Source of the DNA: Methylobacterium sp. Leaf91
GTDB lineage: Bacteria; Pseudomonadota; Alphaproteobacteria; Rhizobiales; Beijerinckiaceae
Direction: 5' to 3'
DNA: 64,000 nucleotides
Assembly (NCBI RefSeq): GCF_001422815.1
Contig: NZ_LMMP01000051.1
Span: 154,592-218,591, forward strand
The first letter of the stretch is position 1. Each line of letters begins with the position of its first letter. Both the position numbers and the translations under genes were made by a program. The notes beneath the pieces are model-generated. The model searched no databases and was not told the origin of the DNA. It saw only the letters and a program-made list of their open reading frames with translations. Below are positions 6,944 to 15,266 of this stretch, piece by piece.

Positions 6944-9900
6944 TCACACCACGAAGAGGTCGTGGTGGCCGAGATCGACCCCGTCGTTCAGGATGGCGAA
7001 CCGGACGGCCTGTCCCGCACCGCTGCCATCCGCGTCATAGAACAGGTTTCCGGTGTCGTGATCGTAGAGGATGCGATCGTCGGCATCGGTCCTGGCCACG
7101 CTCACATCCTTGAACGCGTCGGCGGCGAGGCGACCGGGGGCCAGCGCCGTGAAGATGGCGTCGTCGAGCCGGATGCGATCCTCGCCCACGGTAAAATCGG
7201 TAAGGCGATCGATATTGTTGGCCCCGAGTGTGGTCGAGAACGCGAAGACGTCGCGTCCGGCGAGCCCCCTCATGATATCGGAACCCAATCCCCCATCGAG
7301 GGTGTTGGCGCCCTCGTTGCCGCGCAACAGGTTGTCGGACTCGTTCCCGACGAGGTGCAGACGCGACGTTCCGGTGGCGATCGCCAGTTTCAGTATCTCG
7401 ATCTCCTGGCCGGCGGCCAGGGCATAGCTCGTCGACGCCACGACCGTATCGCGGCCCTCGTCGCCCGTCTCGAAGACACGGTCGGCGAGGCGGTCGACGA
7501 TGTAGGTGTCGTTGCCGGCACCGCCGTAAAGGCTGTCCGTACCGCCCTTGCCGTTCAGGACGTTGTCGCCGGCATTGCCGCGCAGCACCTGGTTGATCTC
7601 GTTGCCCACGAGCTTGAAGGCGTCCGTGGCGGCGGCGTCCCTGGCGGCCAGAAACTCGACGGACTGGCCGGTGCCGAGGGCGTAGCCGACATCCGTGAGA
7701 ACCCGGTCGTAGCCCTGATGCGCGAGTTCGTAGACGCGATCGGCTTTGCTATCGACGATGTAGGTGTCGCCGCCCTTCAGGCCGTAGAGGAAGTCGGACC
7801 GGCCGCCGCCGTCGAGAAGGTTGGCGGTATCGTTGCCGACGATGGTGTCGCGCCCGCTTCCACCGATGGCGGTCTCGATCACCGTGCCCTGCGCGATGGC
7901 GATGTTGTTCGTCAGGCCGGCGACGCTGCTGAAGGCCCCCGCGCGGAGATCGACGAAGGCGGCCTTCGCGAAACCCGACAGGTCCAGGATATTGTGGCGG
8001 CCTTCGTTGAAGAGGGTCAGAACCGGCTGCGTGTTGAGGCCGAAATCGTAGATCTTCTCCAGGGGACCGGTGATCGAGCTGTTGAAGCCGTAGGTCTGCC
8101 CGCCCGAGAACGGCGTGCCGGCCGGCGACGCGGCGCCATAGAGCTGCTGGATCGCAAGGATGTCGAGCTGCATCAGCGATTGGCTGGATTTGCGGGTTTC
8201 GCCATCGGCATGGCCCCAATCCGTGCCGGCGACCGGATCGCTCGCGCGGTACTTGGCGTCATGCGCCTTGGTCCAGTCGATATAGGACATGACCGACCAT
8301 TCGCGGTCGTCATAGGCACTGAATTGCTGGGTCGCCGGATCGACCTTGCCGTTGTAGCGGCCATCATGTCCGAGACCCAGCACATGGCCGATCTCGTGCA
8401 CGATGGTCCCGAACCCGTATCCGGCGGCCTTGTGGAGGGAGCCCGACAGGTCGAACCCATGCTTGCTCGTATCGATCGAGACCACGACCTGACTCTGAGG
8501 CGTGCCCAGGGTGCTTCCGCTGCCGCGTGAACTCGTGTTGCTCGTGTCGGCCCGGCCATCGTTCCCGCGATGGATCAGGACGTCGGCGGCCGTGCTCGAC
8601 GAAGCCGCCACGAAACGGACATCCGCCACGCCCGACCAGGTCGCGAAGGCCCGCAGGACGGTGGCCTGCTCGTTCGCGGAGAACGACGAGTCCGGATCGA
8701 AGGCATAGGTGATGGTCGCTCCGGTTCCGGCGGTGGGCGCCCCCCATTTATGCGCTGTCCTACCCTCCCAGCCGGCGAAGCTCGCCTCCGTCAGCGTTCC
8801 GTCGGGCGAGAGCCCGTTGATGAACGAAACCTCCTCGGCCATCGTCGGAGAGACCGGCGCGCCGTTGGTCTTGAACCCGATCAGGCCTTTATCCGCATCG
8901 TAGACGTAGGTGTGGTCGCGGAAGAAATGGGCTCCCGTATTCATGAACGAGGCCGAGCCGTGGGTGGCGCGGCTCTCCCAGACGTTCGAGGGCGTATCCC
9001 CTCTCTCGTCGCCGAGGACGAAGCCGTAACTGGTCGCCGCACCGTTCGAGCCGGGAACGGTCACGGTGAATGCGCTGCCATCCGGCATCAAATGGCCCGG
9101 CTTCGTGATGCCGGGGTAATGGACGAAGGCTTCCGGCGTGCCGGTGTCGAAGAGCAGGTCCATTCCACTATGGACCGTGCCGTCGATGACGACGGAGCCG
9201 GTCGGCCAGAGCCAATCCTGCGGACTGCCCGGCAACGGCGCCGAAAGGGCCTCGTCGAGCTTCTGCACGGTCCAGCCCGCCCCCTCGTCGGCGCCGGACC
9301 AGCCGAGATGCATGCCCTCGCGATCGATCATGTAGCTATGGGCCATCTCCCCGCTCTTCATCTCGGCGAGGTTCAGGACGGCATTGTTCGCGGAGGTGAG
9401 CGTGGTCCCCTTCACATCCGTGGCGAAGCCGGTGTTGAACCCGACGCCGAGCATATGCGTCTTGGTGCCCTCGCCGCGGACGAGAGCCGTCACCGTGGTC
9501 GTCGGCACGCTGCCATCCGGCAGGGTCGCGTCGGGGAAGGCGAGGATCAGCGGAACCCAGTGCCCGGTTTCGACGATGCCGTCGCTGCTGTATGTCAGGC
9601 TCCCCTCTTGATATTCTGGATACTGCGTCCAATCGATCGGCCCGACCGCGGCCTCGACGAGCTCTTGCGGAAGGACGGTCGCCCAGGATCCGGTATCCAC
9701 CTGGAAGATGCCGGTGGCGGGCGACACGTCGACCCCCGTCCCGTGGTTCGCCTCGGGGGTCGCACCGGGGGTCGAATGTGCCGCGGGCAGGGTCTGGCTC
9801 AGCGACGCGGGAACGGGCTTTCCGTCGGCCCCGGCGATGCCGACCACGGAGACATGCGCGTACATGCCGCTCTGCAGGCCGGCAGAGTCCAGCGGGCTGT

Positions 9901-9967
9901 AGGCCAGCTTCCCGACCGAGGTGTAGAGAGGGATGAGGACCTGAGAATTCTGAACGCCCGTCGCCAT
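6944..9967 (-). CDS. Exported multidomain protease: pepsin-like aspartic domain, M10/serralysin-like metalloprotease domain and RTX repeats
   Basis: A 1,007-residue protein with three parts. (1) Residues ~10-375 look like a bilobed aspartic peptidase: D91-TG-S-W and D274-TG-T are two DTG motifs exactly 183 residues apart, as in pepsin (32/215). HMLGVGF (171-177) fits the first psi-loop strand, and FMNTGAHFFRDHTYVYDADKG..IGF (341-365) fits pepsin's last strands (LGDVFLRxYYxVFD...G). (2) Residues ~400-615 form a metzincin: H524-EIGHVLGLGH534 zinc motif, Met-turn SVMSY at 558-562, then LDILAIQQLYG. (3) Residues ~655-1007 form an M10 C-terminal beta-roll with RTX units (NLLDGGGRSDFLYGLKGGD, NVLNGKGGTDSLYGGAGND, NTLDGGLGSDIMRGLAGRD). 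There is no Sec signal; RTX proteins leave through type I secretion. No exporter is adjacent; one lies 30 kb away. Confidence 0.85.
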   Translation of the reverse strand: MATGVQNSQVLIPLYTSVGKLAYSPLDSAGLQSGMYAHVSVVGIAGADGKPVPASLSQTLPAAHSTPGATPEANHGTGVDVSPATGIFQVDTGSWATVLPQELVEAAVGPIDWTQYPEYQEGSLTYSSDGIVETGHWVPLILAFPDATLPDGSVPTTTVTALVRGEGTKTHMLGVGFNTGFATDVKGTTLTSANNAVLNLAEMKSGEMAHSYMIDREGMHLGWSGADEGAGWTVQKLDEALSAPLPGSPQDWLWPTGSVVIDGTVHSGMDLLFDTGTPEAFVHYPGITKPGHLMPDGSAFTVTVPGSNGAATSYGFVLGDERGDTPSNVWESRATHGSASFMNTGAHFFRDHTYVYDADKGLIGFKTNGAPVSPTMAEEVSFINGLSPDGTLTEASFAGWEGRTAHKWGAPTAGTGATITYAFDPDSSFSANEQATVLRAFATWSGVADVRFVAASSSTAADVLIHRGNDGRADTSNTSSRGSGSTLGTPQSQVVVSIDTSKHGFDLSGSLHKAAGYGFGTIVHEIGHVLGLGHDGRYNGKVDPATQQFSAYDDREWSVMSYIDWTKAHDAKYRASDPVAGTDWGHADGETRKSSQSLMQLDILAIQQLYGAASPAGTPFSGGQTYGFNSSITGPLEKIYDFGLNTQPVLTLFNEGRHNILDLSGFAKAAFVDLRAGAFSSVAGLTNNIAIAQGTVIETAIGGSGRDTIVGNDTANLLDGGGRSDFLYGLKGGDTYIVDSKADRVYELAHQGYDRVLTDVGYALGTGQSVEFLAARDAAATDAFKLVGNEINQVLRGNAGDNVLNGKGGTDSLYGGAGNDTYIVDRLADRVFETGDEGRDTVVASTSYALAAGQEIEILKLAIATGTSRLHLVGNESDNLLRGNEGANTLDGGLGSDIMRGLAGRDVFAFSTTLGANNIDRLTDFTVGEDRIRLDDAIFTALAPGRLAADAFKDVSVARTDADDRILYDHDTGNLFYDADGSGAGQAVRFAILNDGVDLGHHDLFVV

Positions 9968-10393
9968 TGTATCGACCCATCACCCGCACGTCTGGCGGAC
10001 TGAGCCGTTCCCGATCTTGAGATCGATCGGGAGCATGGCGACAGCCCCTGCAACATCGCTCCATGTCATCGATGAATTCTGTAAAGAAACCCGTACGGCC
10101 AGCTTTGGCGAAGACCGGTGCGACACCTCGCTGGCGCCGACCCGATATCGGGCGTCGCTGAGCCTGATCCGTCGAGGCCTCTTCGCGCGACGGCGCGGCA
10201 CCGGTCGTTCGCATCGCAAGTCATCGTCCTCACCGAAGACGCTCAAAGGCCGTTGTCGTCCCCCCATCCCCGGCAACGAGAGAGTTTCGCCATACTCTCG
10301 ACGCAAAAGCCGAGCTTGCCAGTCTTAGCTGGCCATTGAGGCGCGACCGGAGCACGCGTTCTTCGGTCCGCAGGGCAGGGAAGGTCCGGGATC
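9968..10393. other. Divergent intergenic region, no gene recognised
   Basis: About 425 bases between the protease (minus) and the L,D-transpeptidase (plus). Overlapping short frames on both strands (for example 10017-10328 plus and 9980-10306 minus) have basic, featureless translations. The region must carry both promoters; I could not pick a convincing -35/-10 pair. Confidence 0.4.
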
Positions 10394-11080
10394 ATGATCA
10401 TGGACGGTGGGATTATCGATCCGCTCGGGCATGGAACGCGGCCGCTCACCCGCCGGTCTTTCCTGGCCGGCTCGGCCGCTGGATTGAGTGCCTTGGGGCT
10501 CGCCGGCTGCGCGACATCCGACGGCCTGATCCTCGCCGAGGCGGCGAAGATCTACGGGCCGATGCCGGACGAGAAATTCCCGATCCCGGCCGCCGATATC
10601 AGCAAGGTCGACCCGAAATATTATCGCCGGACGGTTCGCTACGACACCAAGGAAGCTCCCGGCACGATCGTCGTCGATCCCGGCAATTTCTACGTCTACC
10701 GCATCGAGGGCGACGGCTCCGCCACCCGCTACGGCGCGAATGTCGGCCGCGATGGCTTCCTCTGGAGCGGCGACGCCTATGTCGGCCGCAAGTCCGAATG
10801 GGCGACCTGGACACCGCCGAAGGAGATGATCCGGCGTCAGCCGGAGGCCGCCAAATATGCCCGCGGCATGCCGGGCGGCCTGGACAATCCGCTCGGCGCC
10901 CGCACCCTTCATCTCTACCAGAACGGCGCCTATACGCTCTATACGATCTATGCCAGCAGCGAGCCCGACACGATCGGCACGGGCATCACGAGCGGCTGTG
11001 TCGGTCTGCTCAGCCAGGACATGATCCACCTGTATTCGCGGACACCGGTCAAAACCAAGGTGGTCATCCTGCCGGCGTAA
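10394..11080 (+). CDS. L,D-transpeptidase (YkuD-like), Tat/lipobox N terminus, variant active site
   Basis: A 228-residue protein. The N terminus carries TRRSFLAGSAAG (a twin-arginine-like motif at 19-24) and then GLAGCAT, a lipobox with Cys39, so it is probably a Tat- or Sec-exported lipoprotein. Residues ~80-228 form a YkuD domain with ITSGCVGL around Cys202, the nucleophile that forms 3-3 or lipoprotein-peptidoglycan crosslinks. In most members the stretch before it reads I-H-G-x2-E-P; here it is I-Y186-A-S-S-E-P, so the conserved His is replaced. SxGC with Val/Gly after Cys is also a variant of SxGCIRM. It may be active with a shifted base, or a specialised paralogue. Confidence 0.8.
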   Translation: MIMDGGIIDPLGHGTRPLTRRSFLAGSAAGLSALGLAGCATSDGLILAEAAKIYGPMPDEKFPIPAADISKVDPKYYRRTVRYDTKEAPGTIVVDPGNFYVYRIEGDGSATRYGANVGRDGFLWSGDAYVGRKSEWATWTPPKEMIRRQPEAAKYARGMPGGLDNPLGARTLHLYQNGAYTLYTIYASSEPDTIGTGITSGCVGLLSQDMIHLYSRTPVKTKVVILPA

Positions 11081-11321
11081 GCAAACGCGCAGGAACACGC
11101 CCGGAGCGGTACTTTCGCGTCATCGTCGCGGGGACCGGCTTTGCTTCATGAGTGGGTATTCGCAGCCTGCACGCAATCAAGTGCTCGTCGTCAGAGACGG
11201 TCGCCCGGCCCGGCGGCTCCGACGATCCATTCCCTCGCATCGGGAGCTCCGCTTTGCCGCGCTTCGCGTATCCCTCGCGGCATGGTGCTCGATCGTCGGA
11301 GCGCGCCGCGAAATCGAGCCT

Positions 11322-12179
11322 CTAGGCCAGGCGCATGGCCACGACCCCCGCCACGATGATGACCACCGCCGCCGTTCGCGACAGGAGAAGCGGCTCCTTC
11401 AGCACGATGACGGAGATCAGCATCGCGAACAGGACGCTGGTCTCGCGCGTCGCCGCGACCAGGGGAATGGGCGCGACCGTCATCGCCCAGATCGCGATCC
11501 AATAGGAGCCGAGGGCCAGGGCTCCACCCCCGAGTCCCGGCACCATGAGGCCCCGCACGGAGCGCAGCACGTCGCGGCCCCGCGTCCAGAGCACGAAAAC
11601 CGGCAGCGGGATCGCGTCGATCACGAAAAGTGCGGCGGCATAGGCGTGGGGGTCGCCCGCCGCCCGCGCGCCGAGCCCGTCCACCAGCGTGTAGCCGGAG
11701 ATCAGGGCGCCGGTGAGGAGCGCGTGTGCCAGGGCCGCCCGGCTCAGGCGCTGGCCGCCGGCTTTCGCGAACGCCATCAGGGCGACCCCGGCGCAGAGGA
11801 TGCCGATCCCGAGGGCGGCGAGGGGGGCCAGCGCCTCCTGCAGCACCAGGAGCGAGGCGCAGGCCGTCAGCAGCGGGGCGCTGCCGCGCGCGATCGGGTA
11901 GACCTGCCCCATATCCCCGTGCCGGTAGGCCTCGGCCAGGGCGATGTAGTAGCCGAGATGCAGCAGGATCGAACCCGCCAGCCAGGGCCAGGCGGCGGCT
12001 TGGGGCCATCCGAACCAGATCGAGGCCGGAAGCGCGAACAGCCCGGCCGAGGCCGAGATCAGCGCCATGGTGAGAATCGGCTCGAGGCGCAGCTTCGCCA
12101 CCGCGTTCCAGCCCGCATGCATGAAGGCGGCGGCAAGCACCGCGCAGAAGACGGGCAGGCTCATGCCGGTGGCCATCAT
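11322..12179 (-). CDS. EamA/DMT-family membrane transporter, phosphonate-locus type
   Basis: A 285-residue, ten-helix protein with two EamA halves (about 5-135 and 150-282). Typical DMT features are FMHAGWNAVAKL at the first helix, HGDMGQVYPIARGSAPLLTA in helix 3-4, and ATRETSVLFAMLISVIVLKEPL near the end of the second repeat. It is the last gene of a leftward lysR-deoR-DMT set that faces phnW. An EamA-type membrane protein recurs in phosphonate-use loci (described as a phosphonate-utilisation-associated membrane protein), which fits here. The substrate is unknown; efflux of an intermediate or a side product is plausible. Confidence 0.8.
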   Translation of the reverse strand: MMATGMSLPVFCAVLAAAFMHAGWNAVAKLRLEPILTMALISASAGLFALPASIWFGWPQAAAWPWLAGSILLHLGYYIALAEAYRHGDMGQVYPIARGSAPLLTACASLLVLQEALAPLAALGIGILCAGVALMAFAKAGGQRLSRAALAHALLTGALISGYTLVDGLGARAAGDPHAYAAALFVIDAIPLPVFVLWTRGRDVLRSVRGLMVPGLGGGALALGSYWIAIWAMTVAPIPLVAATRETSVLFAMLISVIVLKEPLLLSRTAAVVIIVAGVVAMRLA

Positions 12180-12290
12180 GAGATCTCGCGTCCGGTGAGG
12201 GCAGCGTCACGCCGACGAGCGGCCGAAAACGTCGTTCGTTCCTAATGCAGGCCCGCTGCAAAAGAAATCAAAAAGCCACAAAAAACCACA

Positions 12291-13106
12291 TCAGGGCGCG
12301 ACGATCAGGTCGAGGCCGCGTCGGGTCAGGGCGTCCCGGAGAAGGGGCGGGGGCTCGACATCGACGATGAGACCGGTCGCCGCCGGGATCGGCGCGAGGC
12401 GGATCGGGGTCAGGCGACCGAACTTGGTGCTGTCGGCCACCACATAGCCCTGCTCCGCCGCCGCCAGCATGTGGGTGCGCAACTCGGTGGGGAGCGGCGC
12501 GAAGTCGGTGATCTCGCCGCTTGGTGAAATGCCGCCGGCACCCACGAAGGCGAGGTCGGCGCGAAAGCGCGCCAGGGCGGTGAGCGCCTCGGTGCCGAAA
12601 GCCGCCTCGTCTGCGCCCTCGATCTCGCCCCCGAGGAAATGGACCCGCACGCCGGCGACACGGCAGAGCAGGAGCCCCACCGGCAGGCTGTTTGTGCAGA
12701 TCGTCAGCCCCTTGGGTATGGGGCGGGAAAAGAGCGGGTCGCGGCCGGCCAGCGCGTTCGCCACCGCCAGGGTGGTGGCGCCGGAATCGAGCACCACCAC
12801 CATGCCGTCCTCGACGAGCCCCGCTGCGACCCGTCCGATCGCAGCCTTGCCCGCCGGATTGTCGCGCTCGCGGATGGCCAGGACGGGCTCGTCCGCGCGC
12901 CGGGTCGCGCCTCCGTGCACGATGGCGAGCCGGCCCTGCTCGGCCAGGGCCTTCAGGTCGCGCCGGATCGTCTCGCGGGAGACGCCGAAACGGTCCGCCA
13001 TCGCCTCGACGCTGACGCTGCCGTCCTGGCCGAGCCGTGCCAGAATCGCGTCGTGGCGGGAGGCGGCCAGCGCCCGGCTCTCCGGTGCGGAGGGCTTCCG
13101 GCTCAT
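12291..13106 (-). CDS. DeoR/GlpR-family transcriptional regulator
   Basis: A 271-residue DeoR-family protein. The N-terminal helix-turn-helix is ILARLGQDGSVSVEAMADRF, then GVSRETIRRDLKALAEQG (residues ~20-58), with the family pattern SxETIRRDL. The C-terminal sugar-phosphate-isomerase-like sensor domain has VLDSGATTLAVANAL, TICTNSLPV, FLGGEIEGADEAAFG and VVADSTKFG. Start ATG 13106 overlaps the lysR stop codon (ATGA), so the two regulators are translationally coupled. DeoR proteins usually sense phosphorylated metabolites, so a phosphonate-pathway intermediate is a reasonable guess. The longer frame to 13256 is rejected because it runs inside lysR. Confidence 0.9.
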   Translation of the reverse strand: MSRKPSAPESRALAASRHDAILARLGQDGSVSVEAMADRFGVSRETIRRDLKALAEQGRLAIVHGGATRRADEPVLAIRERDNPAGKAAIGRVAAGLVEDGMVVVLDSGATTLAVANALAGRDPLFSRPIPKGLTICTNSLPVGLLLCRVAGVRVHFLGGEIEGADEAAFGTEALTALARFRADLAFVGAGGISPSGEITDFAPLPTELRTHMLAAAEQGYVVADSTKFGRLTPIRLAPIPAATGLIVDVEPPPLLRDALTRRGLDLIVAP

Positions 13107-13978
13107 CGCGTCGCCTCCGCCGCATCGACCGCCAGTTCGAACACGACACGGATCAGGCGCAGGTTCCGGCGTCGCGCCAGACAGGCGATCGCGTGGCGAT
13201 TGACGAGGTCCGGCCCGTCGATCGGGATCGCGGCGATCCGGGCGTCCTCCCCGCATTCCAGGGACGAGACGATGCCGATGCCGATGCCAGCAGCGGCGGC
13301 CTCGATCACCGCCTCACGGCTGTCGAGTTCCATCAGCACGGCGGGCGTGATGCCGATGCGCCGGCAGGCACGATCGAAGGTTCGCCGGGTCACGGAGGTG
13401 GGCTCGCGCAGCACCATGGCGGCGCCGTCGAGTTCGGCCAGATCCAGCGCCGCGCGACCCGCCAGGGGATGGTCGCGCGGGACCACGGCGCAGATGCGCG
13501 AGACCGCGATCTCCGCGAGGTGGAGGTCCGGATGCGCCTCGGCCTCGGTGAGCACGGCGACGCTCGCCCGCTCCGACAGCAGGGCCTCGCGGGTATCGGC
13601 GGCGTTGCCGAGAATCAGCCCGACGACGATGCCGGGATGGCGGGCCCGCAGGCGGGCGAGCAGCGGCATCACGATATGGGGCGAATCCACCGCGATCTCG
13701 ACCCGCCCCGAAACCAGCGTCCGGTTGGCCTCCAGGAGATCCTCCGCCTGCTCCACGAGGCCGAAGAGCGGGCCGGTGAGTTCGGACAGCGCCCGGCCCT
13801 GCGGAGTCAGTTCCGCCGCCCGCGCCGTGCGCCGGAACAGAACGAGGTCGTAGCGCTCCTCCAGCGCCTTGATGTGCCCGGTCACAGCTGGCTGGCTGAT
13901 GCAGAGGCGCTGGGCCGCGCGTGTGAAGCTGCCCTCCCGCGCGACGGCGTCGAAGGCGCGCAGCTGGAACAGGTTCAT
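13103..13978 (-). CDS. LysR-family regulator of AEP catabolism
   Basis: A 291-residue LysR-type protein. The winged-helix N terminus is MNLFQLRAFDAVAREGSFTR, then AAQRLCISQPAVTGHIKALE, and the effector domain starts near residue 90 (GRVEIAVDSPHIVMPLLARL). It is divergent from phnW with 127 bases between the two starts, the classical arrangement in which a LysR protein controls the facing operon and itself. LysR proteins of this kind recur beside phnWX. The intergenic palindrome CTTGC-N6-GCAAG (14036-14051) fits a T-N11-A LysR box. Its last bases overlap the deoR start. Confidence 0.9.
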   Translation of the reverse strand: MNLFQLRAFDAVAREGSFTRAAQRLCISQPAVTGHIKALEERYDLVLFRRTARAAELTPQGRALSELTGPLFGLVEQAEDLLEANRTLVSGRVEIAVDSPHIVMPLLARLRARHPGIVVGLILGNAADTREALLSERASVAVLTEAEAHPDLHLAEIAVSRICAVVPRDHPLAGRAALDLAELDGAAMVLREPTSVTRRTFDRACRRIGITPAVLMELDSREAVIEAAAAGIGIGIVSSLECGEDARIAAIPIDGPDLVNRHAIACLARRRNLRLIRVVFELAVDAAEATR

Positions 13979-13997
13979 GGCGACCTATCGGCGAGAC

Positions 13998-14051
13998 TGA
14001 TGACGGGCATCACAAGAAACGATTTGATCTGATGGCTTGCCCGAACGCAAG
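13998..14051. promoter_or_regulatory. Candidate LysR operators in the lysR-phnW intergenic region
   Basis: Two inverted repeats lie between the divergent starts. TGATG-acggg-CATCA is at 13998-14012, and CTTGC-ccgaac-GCAAG at 14036-14051; the second contains T-N11-A, the LysR-type consensus. The second is 54 bases upstream of the phnW start codon. Their position suggests a recognition site and an activation site, but no promoter boxes were identified with confidence. Confidence 0.45.
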
Positions 14052-14105
14052 ATTTACCTGTCCCGAAGCGCTCCCGGCGCTCACGGCAGATCGGGCAGGA
14101 TCACC

Positions 14106-15212
14106 ATGACAGCCGCTCCCATTCTTCTGACTCCCGGCCCGCTGACGACGTCGGAGCGCACCCGCGCGGCGATGATGACCGATTGGGGCTCCTGGGACGG
14201 CAGCTTCAACGCCCTGACGGCCAGCGTCTGCGAGCGCCTCGTCGCCATCGCCAACGGCACCGGCAGCCATGTCTGCGTGCCAATCCAGGGCAGCGGCACC
14301 TTCGCGGTCGAGGCGGCGATCGGCACCCTGGTGCCGCGCACCGGCAAGGTCCTGGTCCTCGTCAACGGCGCCTACGGCAAGCGCCTCGCCAAGATCTGCG
14401 AAGCTCTGGGCCGCGATCATAGCGTCTACGAGACCGCCGACGACGTGCCCACGACGCCCGAGGCCGTCGACGGTCTGCTCGCGGCCGATCCCACGATCAG
14501 CCATGTCGGGCTGATCCATTGCGAGACCAGCACCGGCATCCTCAACCCCCTGCCGGAGATCGCCGCAATGGTCGCCCGCCACGGGCGCGGCCTCATCGTC
14601 GATGCGATGAGCTCCTTCGGGGCGCTCCCCATCGACGCGGCCACGGTTCCGTTCGAGGCGTTGATCGCCGCCTCGGGCAAGTGCCTCGAAGGCGTGCCCG
14701 GCATGGGCTTCGTGATCGCGCGGGCGGATGCCCTGGCGCGAGCCGAGGGCAACTCGGCCTCATTGGCTCTGAACCTCAGCGACCAGCACGATTACATGCA
14801 GCGCACCGGGCAGTGGCGCTTCACCCCGCCGACCCACGTGGTCGCGGCGCTCCACGAGGCGCTGCTGCAATACGACGAGGAGGGCGGCCTGCCGGCCCGC
14901 CACGCCAAGTACGCGCGCAATTGCGAGGTGCTGATCCGCGGCATGGAGCGCCTCGGCCTCAAATCCTTCCTGGCGCCCGAGATCCAGGCGCCGATCATCG
15001 TGACCTTCCACGCCCCGCGCGACCCGAAGTACCGCTTCGCCGATTTCTACGCCGCCGTCCGCGCACGGGGCTTCATCCTCTATCCGGGCAAGCTCACGCA
15101 GCTGGAGACGTTTCGCGTGGGCTGCATCGGCCACGTCGAATCCGCCGACATGGAGCGCGCGGTCGAGGCCGTCGCGGCGGTGTTCACCGAACTGAGCATC
15201 ACGACCGTCTGA
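14106..15212 (+). CDS. phnW: 2-aminoethylphosphonate--pyruvate transaminase
   Basis: A 368-residue fold-type-I PLP enzyme that converts AEP plus pyruvate to phosphonoacetaldehyde plus alanine. It begins MTAAPILLTPGPLTTSERTR, the standard PhnW N terminus. Other motifs are VPIQGSGTFAVEA (59-70), HCETSTGILNP (138-148), IVDAMSSFG with Asp166 that pairs with the pyridine nitrogen, and AASGKCLEGVPG with the PLP lysine K192. Length matches the family. Start ATG 14106 is chosen over an in-frame upstream TTG at 14037 because of the N-terminal match and the GCAGGA site. First gene of phnW-phnX; probably activated by the divergent LysR protein. Confidence 0.95.
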   Translation: MTAAPILLTPGPLTTSERTRAAMMTDWGSWDGSFNALTASVCERLVAIANGTGSHVCVPIQGSGTFAVEAAIGTLVPRTGKVLVLVNGAYGKRLAKICEALGRDHSVYETADDVPTTPEAVDGLLAADPTISHVGLIHCETSTGILNPLPEIAAMVARHGRGLIVDAMSSFGALPIDAATVPFEALIAASGKCLEGVPGMGFVIARADALARAEGNSASLALNLSDQHDYMQRTGQWRFTPPTHVVAALHEALLQYDEEGGLPARHAKYARNCEVLIRGMERLGLKSFLAPEIQAPIIVTFHAPRDPKYRFADFYAAVRARGFILYPGKLTQLETFRVGCIGHVESADMERAVEAVAAVFTELSITTV

Positions 15213-15266
15213 CCGCCCGTTCCTCGGCCTCCCGCGCGTTCCGCGGGTCACCCGGAAAGTCCCACC

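Noticed and set aside
6962..8530. A long plus-strand frame antisense to the protease RTX region
   Set aside because: It mirrors the repeat region codons; no start signal or domain.
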